Part shown: piece by piece, positions 8,805 through 18,273 of the stretch
Layout: each line of letters begins with the position of its first letter
Position numbering within the stretch: the stretch's first letter is position 1
Assembly: GCA_903858205.1 (NCBI GenBank)
Contig: CAIOHY010000625.1
Coordinates: 1-37,004, forward strand
Direction: 5' to 3'
From: an uncultured Cellvibrio sp.
Lineage (GTDB): Bacteria; Pseudomonadota; Gammaproteobacteria; Pseudomonadales; Cellvibrionaceae
DNA length: 37,004 bases
Notes under the pieces: generated by a model
Database searches by the model: none
Told to the model about the DNA's origin: nothing
Seen by the model: the letters and a program-made list of their open reading frames with translations, nothing else
Translations under genes and position numbers: made by a program

Positions 8805-11800
8805 TTAGCGCTCGATTTTATAAACCACATCCACACTTTGAGTCGCGCCGGATTCTGCCTCCAAACGCAAATGCTTGGTCAGCTGGTATTCCATACCCAA
8901 ACTAAACGCGCGATCAAAAATACCCACCACATAACGCACCAGGAGTTTTGGCGTGAGGTATTTACCGATAAACAATTGGCTTTGATCGATACCCTCATCC
9001 GATTTCACTTCCAGCTCATCCAACCGAAAGAGTTGGGTAATTTGCGAGGCAATAGAGCCATCGGAATCCATTCCCAATCCACTCATGGCACCCAGCAATA
9101 CCGAGGCATCAGCCCTGGTGACTTCACTGGCAGGCTTGCCAGTGAGTAGCATCATCATCGCCTGACTTTCAGAGCGAGTGGGCACCGAGTACACATGGGC
9201 AATTGGCCGCTGCAAGGTACCGCCAATTTCCAAACCAACTTTGGTTTCATCGTCCCCTTTAATCACACGCGAGGCGCGAATATCCAAACCCGGATTCTCA
9301 TAGGGCCCCTGAAATACCAAACGGCCGCGATCAATCGTGAGTGTCTGCCCATAGGCTTTGTAACTACCATCCACCACACTCACATAACCACTGGTAAAAA
9401 ATTGCCGCTGGGATTCTTTCAACAAACTCAACTTGCCCGACAATTTGCTATTTAAACCAAAACCTCTGAAACGCACGTCATCACCCAATGACAATGTCAA
9501 ATTGGTGAAAATATTCATGGGTGCAGCTGGCTCACCCTGTGCAAAACGCTCATTGACGATTACCGCATCACTGGATATCTGCGTCGCGGATTCCGGCAGA
9601 CGTTTTATATTGGCGCGCGCCCAGGGAATAATGGCCTCACCCGAGATATGTACCGCATCGCGCGTGGCGATGAGTTTGATATCCGGGCTCAGTGTGGCTT
9701 TTAATTGCGGCAGTGAAATAATTTTAAAATCGGCGCCGTTAATAAAACCTTGCAGATTCCATTCCGGTGAGCCGAATTTATGCAGATCACCCACCAGCGA
9801 TAAACGCCCATCACCGGATTGCAATTGACTCACCAGATTAATATTGCCCGCCTGATTGGAATTCATTTGCAATTCAATATTGGTGAGATCCAAACCCAGG
9901 CGAGGCAAATTCGCTGCGCCATTACGCAAACTAAGATCACCCAGCACAACAGGCTGTGCAAAACTTCCGCCTGCGGTTAACTCAGCACGAAAATTCCCTT
10001 TCACATCGTTAGCATAGGTCAGCAGTGTTTCCAGTGGCGCGAGGTTGTCAAATTGCGCCTGTAATTTTCCATCGATAATTTTTTTCTGCGCCAAATCCAG
10101 TCGCGTATTGGCATCGACAGTGCCGTACCCAACCCACTCCATACCGGCAACTGCATCCAGCTGTGATTGATTCAAGTTCGCGCGCACACCAAAATTACGC
10201 CAGGCATAAACTTCCGTAGTACCGCCGGAATATTGGTAGCGCAATTCAGCGTTGCGCGTGCTGATCTGCGTGCTGATCTGCGTATTGGCGAGCGAAAAAT
10301 CACTGCTGGTCGCATGCAGCGAGCCATCCATCACACCGGCGAAATACACCTCCACTTTAAAGAGCGCAAGAAATTGACGCAGTGGAATTGAATCCAGTTG
10401 CGCATTCAATTTCGCCCCCGTCGCAATTGCCCATTCGCCGTCAATACACAATTGCGGCAGCGAATATTTTTTTATACCGGACGAAGGCAAAGCCTGATGT
10501 TGATCCAACCAGCCGTAAGGACTTTTTACTGACGACTGATTTGGAATCCATTCGCCAATCAATTGTTCGCGCTCCAGCAGCTCCGCATTTTCTACCACTG
10601 CCGTTAAATTGCTGCGGGTGGTAAAACACTGTGCACCCAACTGCACCGAGGTTTTATTGATCCGAATAGATTTGCTGCCAGTAAGCCACCAGCGCGGCAC
10701 GCGCTTCGCTTTAATTGCGAGCTGGCTTAACTTGCCCTGCCACTCATTGCCATCATAATGACCGGTCAATTTAAAATCGGTATGGCCATAGGCGGGGCTC
10801 TTCACCACAACCGCTAATTGATGTTGGTTCACTGAACCTGTGCCATCAATTTTTAGCGTCGAAAAACGTTGCCGCGCAATACGCAATTGCTTGGCATTAA
10901 AGGCCAATAGATACTGCTCATTGACTATTTCATTAACGATGCGATTTAAACTCTTTTCGTCCACTGGTTTTTGCAGCGCCGGATCTTCTCCTGCTTTAGG
11001 TGCATTTTTTTCCGGAGCAGCTTTTTCCGGGATCAGATCAGCTAATTTTGGTGTCAAGGAGAGATCAAGTTTTTCAACGGCATAATTATCCCAAGAAAAT
11101 TTTTCAGCGCTGGCCTGCATTTGCACACGCGGCTTTTTCCAATCGCCACGCAATTCGCCACGGCTAACCACACTGCCGCTCATACCATTATTTAATTGTT
11201 GTAACAAAGGCGCGTTGAAATCCCAATCAAGATTAAATTGTTCGCCGATTGACCCATTCACCTGCAAACGGTTAGCACCCACAATGAGATTCAAGGCATC
11301 GCTGCGAATATTTTTTTCTTCCAGAAACACATCGCCATCACCTTGGACATTGACCCCGCGCAGCTCGCCCGACAGTTGCAAATTCTGCAGCGCCGCATTC
11401 CATACACCGTCAATCTGTGAACCCTTGGTAGTAAAAGCCAGATTAATATCACTCGACCAGTTATCAATCACACTGGCGAGATTCAGCCGTTTTGCCGCAG
11501 CCGTCACCTGCCATTCCAAGTGCGGCAACCAGCGCACATCGCCACTTAACTGCAGCCCGGTTTCATTGTTGTTGCCGGTCATTGCAACACTTGCAGAGGC
11601 GGGCGCCGTATCGGGCACTGCTTGAGTGTCTGGCGTCATTACATTGTGTAATTCGCGAATAAATAAATTACTGACGTTAATTTTTTCAAGATCGCCATTC
11701 GCCGCTGCGGTAATTGCCAATGCAGGCGCATCGGGCAAGTGAATATCGCCATCCAATTGCAGTGCATAGGCTTTCCAATTACCGGTCGCCGTTAATTTTC

Positions 11801-12677
11801 CCGTAGTGATCGGCTGTGGTTGGGCGGGAATCCACCAGGACGCAGGCAAGGTTTGTTGTTGCCAGTTTGCTGATAACGTCATGGGTGGAGCCGTTTGCAA
11901 CTGTTGTTTTTTATCCACCAATTGCAGTGCGGCATCCAGGCTGAGCACTACCGGCAAACTGAGTTGATTGTGCAATTGCACATCCATTAAATTTCCTTTT
12001 AGTTCTGTCACGCCCATATACGCCAGAGTGTCCTCACCACTGCCTTGTTGTTGAGGCGCTTGCCACTGCCACTGCAATACGGCTTCGGTGTCATAGGGAA
12101 ACCGTAAATTCGTGGCGCCACTGACATGCAGCGCATAGTCAGCGTGTTGCAGTGCGAGCTTGTTGTAACGCAGATGAAAGGTTCCCAACCCGAGCGAGCC
12201 ACTCAATTTTTGCCAATGCATGCGTGTATCGCCTTGCACGTAATCAATATTGGAAATGGTTAGCTGATCAAGACGAATACGCACAGGCAAGGCGAGCGAT
12301 GGCCATTCACTAAAGGGGTGTGCTGGTGATTTTTTTTCGGGTGTCGGCGGAAGCTGAATCAACACTTTTTTTGCACGCAGCGATTGAATCCATACCTCGC
12401 TGTAGAGCAATGCAGCGGGGCGCCAGCGAAACGACACCTGCTCCGCACGATAGTGATGTTCGCCCTGCGTGTAATCAACGAAATCGATATCCAAGCCGCT
12501 GCGCAAATTGCCCGACATATCCCCGAGTGTAATATCCGCAAGGCTGGCGATTCGCGTAATCACCCAACGGCTGCCCGTTTCCGTTTCAACCAGCGCACTG
12601 AGGCTCGCGAGTAGAATAAGTATCAGCGCGAGCAGACTAAAAAAAAGATTACGTGTTCTTCGTAACATCATCGGCAT
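8805..12677 (-). CDS. tamB: Translocation and assembly module subunit TamB
   Basis: A protein of about 1290 residues, anchored in the inner membrane by an N-terminal helix (FFSLLALILILLASLSALV) and spanning the periplasm as a long beta-rich groove; it works with TamA in outer-membrane protein insertion and/or phospholipid transport. The large repetitive beta-strand body and the C-terminal TamB/DUF490 domain (PF04357; LFIGKYLTPKLLVRYVVGIF, then SLGMEYQLTKHLRLEAESG) support the call. The frame is open to 12776 inside tamA, but the residues before the hydrophobic helix look like tamA read out of frame. The start at 12677 (MPMMLRRTRN) is chosen; 12668 is equally possible, and no strong ribosome binding site separates them. 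It starts 28 bases after the tamA stop, so the two form an operon. Confidence 0.92.
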   Translation of the reverse strand: MPMMLRRTRNLFFSLLALILILLASLSALVETETGSRWVITRIASLADITLGDMSGNLRSGLDIDFVDYTQGEHHYRAEQVSFRWRPAALLYSEVWIQSLRAKKVLIQLPPTPEKKSPAHPFSEWPSLALPVRIRLDQLTISNIDYVQGDTRMHWQKLSGSLGLGTFHLRYNKLALQHADYALHVSGATNLRFPYDTEAVLQWQWQAPQQQGSGEDTLAYMGVTELKGNLMDVQLHNQLSLPVVLSLDAALQLVDKKQQLQTAPPMTLSANWQQQTLPASWWIPAQPQPITTGKLTATGNWKAYALQLDGDIHLPDAPALAITAAANGDLEKINVSNLFIRELHNVMTPDTQAVPDTAPASASVAMTGNNNETGLQLSGDVRWLPHLEWQVTAAAKRLNLASVIDNWSSDINLAFTTKGSQIDGVWNAALQNLQLSGELRGVNVQGDGDVFLEEKNIRSDALNLIVGANRLQVNGSIGEQFNLDWDFNAPLLQQLNNGMSGSVVSRGELRGDWKKPRVQMQASAEKFSWDNYAVEKLDLSLTPKLADLIPEKAAPEKNAPKAGEDPALQKPVDEKSLNRIVNEIVNEQYLLAFNAKQLRIARQRFSTLKIDGTGSVNQHQLAVVVKSPAYGHTDFKLTGHYDGNEWQGKLSQLAIKAKRVPRWWLTGSKSIRINKTSVQLGAQCFTTRSNLTAVVENAELLEREQLIGEWIPNQSSVKSPYGWLDQHQALPSSGIKKYSLPQLCIDGEWAIATGAKLNAQLDSIPLRQFLALFKVEVYFAGVMDGSLHATSSDFSLANTQISTQISTRNAELRYQYSGGTTEVYAWRNFGVRANLNQSQLDAVAGMEWVGYGTVDANTRLDLAQKKIIDGKLQAQFDNLAPLETLLTYANDVKGNFRAELTAGGSFAQPVVLGDLSLRNGAANLPRLGLDLTNIELQMNSNQAGNINLVSQLQSGDGRLSLVGDLHKFGSPEWNLQGFINGADFKIISLPQLKATLSPDIKLIATRDAVHISGEAIIPWARANIKRLPESATQISSDAVIVNERFAQGEPAAPMNIFTNLTLSLGDDVRFRGFGLNSKLSGKLSLLKESQRQFFTSGYVSVVDGSYKAYGQTLTIDRGRLVFQGPYENPGLDIRASRVIKGDDETKVGLEIGGTLQRPIAHVYSVPTRSESQAMMMLLTGKPASEVTRADASVLLGAMSGLGMDSDGSIASQITQLFRLDELEVKSDEGIDQSQLFIGKYLTPKLLVRYVVGIFDRAFSLGMEYQLTKHLRLEAESGATQSVDVVYKIER

Positions 12678-12705
12678 AGCATCATTGGCAACATTGGCGA
12701 ATACA

Positions 12706-14484
12706 TTACAGATCCGGCCCCATACTGATATGCAGGCGCACGCCTTCGTCGCCATCCAATGCTTTGGCCACATCAATACGAATAGGACCTATGGGCGAAA
12801 TCCACCGCGCACCAATACCAGCACCGCGCTTAACCTCAATCTTGCTATCGTTAGCGGCGTTACCCGCATCAAAAAAGGCAGCAGCTGCCCAATTAGAATC
12901 TTCAAAACGGTAGTCATATTCGATGCTATTCACCAGTAAGTTATTACCGCCTATCACCTCTTCCGCTAATTTGGGATTTTCCAACGGCCCCGCAAATTTA
13001 CTGAAATCGCGCTTCGGCCCGAGGGATTTGTAATCGTAGCCGCGCACACTCGCATCACCACCGGCAAAAAAACGCACCGAGGCCGGCAGCTCGCTAAAGT
13101 CATCGAGTTGGGTCGTGCCCACTTCCGAGCGCAATAAAATTCGTCCGAATGAAAAACCTTTTATATATTTTGCGCGCAAGTGCACTTGCACAAAACTGAA
13201 ATCCGAACCCAGGCCCTGCGGCGAGCCGGACAGCTTTGCCAGCAGCGTCCAGCCCGACAAAGGATAAGGGTTGCCATCGGTTTTAGTGCGCGTAATTGCC
13301 ACGGATGGAATAATCAAATTCGTCGTATCTTCGTTGTCGGTGCCGATGGTGGAATCTTCGCGCGCATAATCCAGGGCATAGGTTTGCAGCCATTTACTAT
13401 CTTGATAATAGGTGTAGCTGGTGCCGAAAGTATCTTTGTAACTGCGAGTCGTATCGGTAATTTCTTTTTCATAGCCGGTGTAAATCCGCACAAATTCGTA
13501 GGCCGGACGACGCATAGGAATAGTGTAGGCAAGCAGCGCATTGGTTTTCTTTTCAGCGGCATTAATATCGGCGTTAATTGAATGCCCGTTTGAATTGACA
13601 TAGCGATCCTCAAACCCCAAGAGCACGCGCGGGCCTGCATCTGTATCAACACCAGCACCCACCGAATATTCGCGGCGCTTGCGCGCTTCCAACTGCATAT
13701 CCACGGTGACCTTGTGGTCTTTTAATTTCTGTAAATCCGGCGTAATACTCGCGACTGAAAAATAATTGCTGGCGTTGTATAAATTTTTTAATTCGAGCAA
13801 TTCGTCGGAATCGTAATAGTCACCTTCAGCGACATTAAAATAACGCCGCAGGAAACTCTCATTGAGAATATCGTGCTGCAAATTAATCGCACCTATGCGA
13901 TAACGCTTGCCGGTGTTGTACACCAATTCAATAAGCGCGGTTTTTTCTTCGGTATTGATGGATATCTGCGAGTGCTCAAACTCTGCATCAAAATATCCGT
14001 GAATCGCCGCCTGAGTCCCAAAGCGAGCTTTTAGCGTTTCATAGCGGCCGTGATTTAATTTATTGCCGACCTTGATGCCGGGCTTATCGTACAAGCTCTG
14101 AAAAATTGTATCCTGACTGCCCTCGCCATTGATCTCAATGCGGACTTCTTTTACCAGCACTGGCTCACCGGGGATGAGTGTGATATCCAACCCCCAGCAC
14201 TCTTTGTTATTGCGCAATTTGGCTTCGTATTCAAGTTCGTAGTAGCCCAGCGCTTGTGCAGCAATGGCGATTTCATTTTCCGCGTCGGTGAGCAATGCGT
14301 GCAAACGCCACAAGGGTGTTTTACAACCTTCGTCGAGGATAGTGAGATGTTGGCGAATATTTTCGCGCAGGCTTTTGGTGCCGCCTTCGAGCTCGATCTC
14401 AGGCTCCGCCGCCATTAGCGGCAAGGCAACCAGCGCAAGCAAGAGCGCACATCCGCGCGCAAAGGGTGAGGCAGAAGTCAGCAA
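12706..14484 (-). CDS. tamA: Translocation and assembly module subunit TamA (Omp85 family)
   Basis: A 592-residue outer-membrane Omp85-superfamily barrel partnering with TamB. It has a signal peptide (LLALVALPLMA/AEPE, cut near 25), about 240 residues of POTRA domains, and a C-terminal 16-strand barrel. The family signature RFFAGGDASVRGYDYKSLGP is at 471-490, and the protein ends in the TamA-like GPDL rather than a terminal Phe. The start is unusual: the 14484 codon is TTG, and an in-frame stop lies ten codons upstream, so only TTG or the CTG/ATT codons just before it can begin the signal peptide. AAGAAG lies about 8-13 bases upstream of the TTG. It is the first gene of the tamAB operon, divergent from rlmJ. 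Confidence 0.92.
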   Translation of the reverse strand: MLTSASPFARGCALLLALVALPLMAAEPEIELEGGTKSLRENIRQHLTILDEGCKTPLWRLHALLTDAENEIAIAAQALGYYELEYEAKLRNNKECWGLDITLIPGEPVLVKEVRIEINGEGSQDTIFQSLYDKPGIKVGNKLNHGRYETLKARFGTQAAIHGYFDAEFEHSQISINTEEKTALIELVYNTGKRYRIGAINLQHDILNESFLRRYFNVAEGDYYDSDELLELKNLYNASNYFSVASITPDLQKLKDHKVTVDMQLEARKRREYSVGAGVDTDAGPRVLLGFEDRYVNSNGHSINADINAAEKKTNALLAYTIPMRRPAYEFVRIYTGYEKEITDTTRSYKDTFGTSYTYYQDSKWLQTYALDYAREDSTIGTDNEDTTNLIIPSVAITRTKTDGNPYPLSGWTLLAKLSGSPQGLGSDFSFVQVHLRAKYIKGFSFGRILLRSEVGTTQLDDFSELPASVRFFAGGDASVRGYDYKSLGPKRDFSKFAGPLENPKLAEEVIGGNNLLVNSIEYDYRFEDSNWAAAAFFDAGNAANDSKIEVKRGAGIGARWISPIGPIRIDVAKALDGDEGVRLHISMGPDL

Positions 14485-14597
14485 TTCCAGAATCTTCTTG
14501 GTGAGATGGGGTCAGGCGCTACTTTAACTGGTAAACACCACGGCTAAAAGGCTTGTTTTGTGACAATCTTGTAGGGGTAATTGTTCCTGCAGATGGC

Positions 14598-14603
14598 TAT
14601 AAT
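14598..14603 (+). promoter_or_regulatory. Candidate -10 element (TATAAT) for rlmJ
   Basis: A consensus TATAAT hexamer lies 68 bp upstream of the rlmJ ATG in the tamA-rlmJ divergent gap. No good -35 hexamer sits 16-18 bp upstream, so the promoter would be weak or activator-dependent. Confidence 0.4.
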
Positions 14604-14670
14604 TCAGCTCCTTGCGCTGCAGCGCGGATAATCCCGTTGCAGCCACACTGTTTCCTGTTGGAATTCTTTT

Positions 14671-15519
14671 ATGCTCAGCTATCGCCACGGCTTTCATGCC
14701 GGTAATTTTGCCGATGTACTCAAACACACCGTATTGATTCATATGCTGGAGTACATGACCCAAAAAGATAAACCGCTGCGCATTATCGATACTCACGCCG
14801 GCGCAGGCGTTTACAAATTGAACGGGCCCCAGGCACAAAAAAATCGCGAATTCGATAGCGGCATTGGCCATCTGTGGTCAAACGCACAGACACCGGCTGC
14901 CATCACACGTTTGCTGGAGCTGGTGCGCACCGTTAATGATGGCAAACAATTACAACTCTATCCCGGCTCACCGCTCATCGCTCAAACACTCATGCGCCCG
15001 ATTGATCGTTTGTTTTTACACGAATTACATCCAGCCGATTTTCAATTTTTGCGCGATTGCATGCGCGACGACAAACGTATCAAAGTCGAACATGAAGATG
15101 GCTTTGCGGGCTTGCAAGCATTGTTGCCGCCGCCAGATCGCCGCGCACTGGTATTACTTGATCCTTCCTATGAAGTCAAAAGTGATTACCAATTGTTAAT
15201 TAAACAAGTGCAGCAAGCGCACAAACGTTTTGCGACGGGCACCTATGCCATTTGGTATCCGGTAGTGTTACGCCAACGTGTGGATGAAATGGAGTTGGCG
15301 TTAAAAAAATCCGGCATTAAAAATATTCAATTGATGGAATTCGGTTTGCGCGCCGACAATCCCGAACACGGCATGACGGCAAGCGGAATGATTGTCATCA
15401 ACCCGCCTTGGACACTCTGGGGCGCCATGGAAGAGACCTTACCCTGGCTAGCGGATAATCTCGCCGACGAAACCGGCGAGGCGTTTTATCGCCTGGAACA
15501 ATTGGTAGCGGAAAAATAA
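14671..15519 (+). CDS. rlmJ: 23S rRNA (adenine-2030-N6)-methyltransferase RlmJ
   Basis: A 282-residue cytosolic SAM-dependent enzyme that methylates A2030 of 23S rRNA. The family-specific N-terminus MLSYRHGFHAGNFADVLKH is clear, followed by the SAM-binding IIDTHAGAG near 38-46, the catalytic motif IV LLDPSYE with Asp164 at the same position as in the E. coli enzyme, and INPPW near residues 243-247. Motif IV reads DPSY rather than the classical DPPY; from memory this occurs in other RlmJ proteins. Length equals the E. coli protein within a few residues. It is transcribed divergently from tamAB and followed closely by a small membrane-protein gene. Confidence 0.95.
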   Translation: MLSYRHGFHAGNFADVLKHTVLIHMLEYMTQKDKPLRIIDTHAGAGVYKLNGPQAQKNREFDSGIGHLWSNAQTPAAITRLLELVRTVNDGKQLQLYPGSPLIAQTLMRPIDRLFLHELHPADFQFLRDCMRDDKRIKVEHEDGFAGLQALLPPPDRRALVLLDPSYEVKSDYQLLIKQVQQAHKRFATGTYAIWYPVVLRQRVDEMELALKKSGIKNIQLMEFGLRADNPEHGMTASGMIVINPPWTLWGAMEETLPWLADNLADETGEAFYRLEQLVAEK

Positions 15520-15550
15520 TTTATCCAAAAATTTTCGAGTGACGCATTTT

Positions 15551-15940
15551 ATGAACAATAAAAAACCTTCAGAAACATTCAGCCAAGCGCGACGTGCTGC
15601 AATTTTATCGGCAACGATATTTCCCGGTGCCGGTTTGTTTTTTTTGCGCCACTATTTGCGCGGTTGTATTTTTGCCCTACCCGCTGCGCTCGTGATTATC
15701 ATGCTATTTAAAAATTTATTTGCTGTCGCATTTAAACTAAATGCAGAAATGGCCGCAGAAATAGAAAAAGGAAATAGGGCGATCGATATCGGCCATATGT
15801 GGAATTCACTGCACGGCGCCCTGTTTAGCTCGCCCTACTGGGACCAGGGTAAATGGATATTATTGGCGAGCTGGATTCTGAGCATTATCAGCTCCTATTT
15901 TGCGGGCAAAAAAGCTGACCTGCACCAGCCCAAACCTTAA
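15551..15940 (+). CDS. Small membrane protein of unknown function
   Basis: A 129-residue protein starting at ATG 15551 (MNNKKPSETF). The frame is open to a GTG at 15539, but GAGTGACG about 7-10 bases before the ATG favours the internal start. A basic N-terminus precedes a hydrophobic stretch around residues 20-60 (ATIFPGAGLFFLRHYL and FALPAALVIIMLF), and a second membrane segment lies near residues 100-117 (WILLASWILSIISSYFAG). The tail is Lys-rich, ending HQPKP. I do not recognise a family. It lies 31 bases downstream of rlmJ and may be co-transcribed. Its stop codon abuts, in the same reading frame, the remnant of a DUF486 gene. Confidence 0.7.
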   Translation: MNNKKPSETFSQARRAAILSATIFPGAGLFFLRHYLRGCIFALPAALVIIMLFKNLFAVAFKLNAEMAAEIEKGNRAIDIGHMWNSLHGALFSSPYWDQGKWILLASWILSIISSYFAGKKADLHQPKP

Positions 15941-16063
15941 GGCCTATTTTTACCCTTTGCCGTCTTGTACATGAAGGAGCCGCTTAAACTGGATTACCTC
16001 TGGGCAGGCTTATACCTTTTAGGTGCCGTTTTCTTTATGTTTAGAGATAAATTGACAGGATAG
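15941..16063 (+). pseudogene. 3' remnant of a DUF486 (DMT-family) membrane protein gene
   Basis: Directly after the stop codon of the preceding gene, and in the same frame, 40 sense codons read GLFLPFAVLYMKEPLKLDYL then WAGLYLLGAVFFMFRDKLTG before a TAG. This closely resembles the C-terminal end of DUF486 (PF04342) proteins, whose last helices read roughly VPFAVLYM...PLK.DYLWAGL...GAV.F.FR. The family is about 110 residues long, so roughly two thirds is missing and no upstream part was found. An internal ATG at 15971 preceded by TTGTAC has no ribosome binding site, so it is probably not translated. The match is from memory, not a search. Confidence 0.7.
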
Positions 16064-16096
16064 AGCCGGACCGCACTCACCAACCCGCAGTATTTA

Positions 16097-16122
16097 CACC
16101 GGCGACTAGCGCTTCGCCGGTG
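16097..16122. repeat. Inverted repeat (9-bp arms) upstream of the GGDEF-EAL gene
   Basis: CACCGGCGA and TCGCCGGTG pair perfectly around an 8-base loop CTAGCGCT. No T-tract follows on either strand, so it is not a standard terminator. It sits about 130 bp upstream of the GGDEF-EAL start, in a gap without other recognisable content from 16064 to 16253. It could be a regulatory dyad, a leader hairpin, or a terminator relic of the degraded DUF486 gene. Confidence 0.4.
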
Positions 16123-16253
16123 ATCAGCTATACATAATCATAGCCTCGGGGGTTTATCCGCAACAGCGAACAGGAGCGCTGGAAGTTATACCGACAGCAC
16201 GGAAAGATGGTTATCCCGCAGGCCAGACAGAACCATCAACCCTCAGGTGTCAC

Positions 16254-18182
16254 GTGGCCAACCAAAATAACTTTTCCAACATGGCGCAGCCAACACCCGC
16301 AAAGAGCCTGCAGATCCATCAGGCATTCAGCCGGCAAAAAATCATTCGACTGATGCAAATTTTGCGCATCACCCAAGCTGCCCTGCTGCTGGTCAGTATC
16401 ATTACTATTGGCCAAGGCTATTATCGTGATGCCATTATCCTCATGGCCACCGGCATTTTTTTATTCAGCGTGGACTGGGCCATTTATAAAGAACGACCGG
16501 TAACTGGCGCCGCCATTTTTTTGTTATCCCTTACCCTCATGCTTTCCTATCTCATCTGGATTGGCGGCGGCATTCGCGACAGCTCGGTACTGGGTTATTG
16601 CGGCGTGCTGATTTTTGCAGCCATGGTTGGCAACAAACGCATCCTACTGGTGGTGCTTTCCGTGATGGTAGCAGTGCTGATGGCGGTCTCCTTCGCCAAT
16701 GAATACGGCCTAGTACAAAACACCGTAGAGCCCATCAATTTGGCCACCGGCGCCATCGCCATAGTGATTTTGCTGGTGGTCGGCCTTGCTGTTTGGATGC
16801 TCGCAAATGACTACCGCGCCACGCTCGATGAACTCGCGCGTGAAAACGAACGAGTTAAATCAGCAAAAAACCATATCGAACACATGGCCATGCACGACCC
16901 CCTCACCGGGTTACCTAATCGCATCATGGCGCAGCACAGTTTCGACCAAATTTACCGCGAAGCTAAAGCACATAAACAGTTGCTGGGCATTATCTTTATC
17001 GACCTCGACAACCTCAAACCCATCAATGATTCTCTCGGCCACCAGGCCGGCGACCAAATTCTCAAAGAAGTAGCACTGCGGCTATTGAGTTACACCAAAC
17101 AAGTCGACTGGGTATGCCGCTACGGCGGCGATGAATTTATTGTATTTATGCCCAACATCACCGCAGCGGATCAGGTATCCGAGGCAAGTGTGGACATTTT
17201 GCAACTGGTCTCGGAAAACTATGTGTATCGCAACATCGAAATTTTTTGCACCTGCTCGATTGGTATCGCACTGGCTCCGCAAGATGGCGAGGATCTGGAT
17301 ACGCTGATTAAAAAAGCCGACATCGCCATGTACCACTCAAAAGATTCCGGGCGCAACAGCTTCCGGTTTTTTAATCCGGCAATTAACCGCAACATGCTGG
17401 ATCACATCAGCCTCATTTCCGGCATGCGTAAAGCCTTGCAAGAAAAACAATTCAGCCTTCACTACCAACCCAAAATTGATTTGCAAACCAATGATATTTG
17501 CGGCTTTGAAGCGCTGCTGCGCTGGCATCATCCAGACCAGGGTTTTATTTCTCCCGCCACGTTTATTCCACTGGCAGAATCATCCGGTTTAATTATTCAG
17601 TTAGGCGAATGGGTAATCACCGAAGCCTGCGAACAAGGCAAGCGCTGGTATGATGAGGGCATTTTGCAATTTGCCGTGGCCATTAATATTTCGTCGATTC
17701 AATTTAAACGCGGCAATATAGATTCCATCGTACTGGGTGCACTCTCAGCGAGCGGCCTACCACCGCAATTTTTGGAATTGGAATTAACCGAATCACTCCT
17801 AATTGAAGACAGCGACCGCCTCGCCACTACTCTCTCCACGCTGCGCGCCGAAGGTGTACATTTATCGATTGATGATTTTGGAACTGGCTATTCCAATTTG
17901 GGTTACTTGAAAAAATTTGAAGTAGAAGCACTGAAAATCGATCAATCCTTCGTGCGCAAAATGGACGACCAAACCGGCGACGCCGCCATCGTCCGCGCCA
18001 TCATCCAAATGTCTGCCAGCCTCGGCCTAAAAACCATCGCCGAAGGCGTAGAAGACGCAGGTACCGCCGCCCTCTTACGCAACCTGGGCTGCACCCAGGC
18101 ACAAGGTTATTACTGGGCAAGACCCATGCCCGCCAACGAAGTGCCGGGGTTTATTGAATCCTGGCGTAAAAACCAGGACTAG
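16254..18182 (+). CDS. Membrane-bound GGDEF-EAL cyclic-di-GMP turnover protein
   Basis: A 642-residue inner-membrane protein. About six hydrophobic segments span residues 37-183, with no MASE type recognised, followed by a short coiled linker. The GGDEF domain (about 205-370) has [21 protein letters not shown] and an intact RYGGDEF at 291-295. The allosteric RxxD site is degenerate: Lys replaces Arg (KQVD). The EAL domain (about 385-635) has E419-A-L in [26 protein letters not shown] at 540-552, KIDQSF and EGVED, so phosphodiesterase residues are present. It could make or degrade c-di-GMP; the net direction cannot be told. The GTG at 16254 has AGGTG a few bases upstream; the ATG at 16281 is an alternative. 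It is transcribed alone between two disrupted or accessory regions. Confidence 0.93.
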   Translation: MANQNNFSNMAQPTPAKSLQIHQAFSRQKIIRLMQILRITQAALLLVSIITIGQGYYRDAIILMATGIFLFSVDWAIYKERPVTGAAIFLLSLTLMLSYLIWIGGGIRDSSVLGYCGVLIFAAMVGNKRILLVVLSVMVAVLMAVSFANEYGLVQNTVEPINLATGAIAIVILLVVGLAVWMLANDYRATLDELARENERVKSAKNHIEHMAMHDPLTGLPNRIMAQHSFDQIYREAKAHKQLLGIIFIDLDNLKPINDSLGHQAGDQILKEVALRLLSYTKQVDWVCRYGGDEFIVFMPNITAADQVSEASVDILQLVSENYVYRNIEIFCTCSIGIALAPQDGEDLDTLIKKADIAMYHSKDSGRNSFRFFNPAINRNMLDHISLISGMRKALQEKQFSLHYQPKIDLQTNDICGFEALLRWHHPDQGFISPATFIPLAESSGLIIQLGEWVITEACEQGKRWYDEGILQFAVAINISSIQFKRGNIDSIVLGALSASGLPPQFLELELTESLLIEDSDRLATTLSTLRAEGVHLSIDDFGTGYSNLGYLKKFEVEALKIDQSFVRKMDDQTGDAAIVRAIIQMSASLGLKTIAEGVEDAGTAALLRNLGCTQAQGYYWARPMPANEVPGFIESWRKNQD

Positions 18183-18213
18183 CTTAGGGGCCAGCAACAT
18201 CGTCAACTTGCGG

Positions 18214-18242
18214 TTGGCAACTCGCACAGACGGGTATATTCT
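18214..18242 (+). promoter_or_regulatory. Sigma-70-type promoter for vapBC
   Basis: TTGGCA (18214-18219) and TATTCT (18237-18242) are separated by exactly 17 bp, 32 bp upstream of the vapB ATG. The operator-like dyad starts directly after the -10 element, as expected for autoregulated toxin-antitoxin promoters. Confidence 0.6.
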
Positions 18243-18260
18243 ATTTGATATATACCAAAT
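18243..18260. promoter_or_regulatory. Operator-like inverted repeat, probable VapB/VapBC binding site
   Basis: The 18-bp sequence ATTTGATATATACCAAAT is palindromic except for one mismatched pair. It overlaps the expected transcription start of vapBC and lies 14 bp before the vapB ATG. VapB antitoxins and VapBC complexes typically repress their own promoters through such dyads. Confidence 0.6.
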
Positions 18261-18273
18261 AAAGGTTCGTACC

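Noticed and set aside
14524-14871. Minus-strand 115-codon frame at the tamA-rlmJ gap
   Set aside because: Antisense to the well-conserved rlmJ N-terminus; no independent support.
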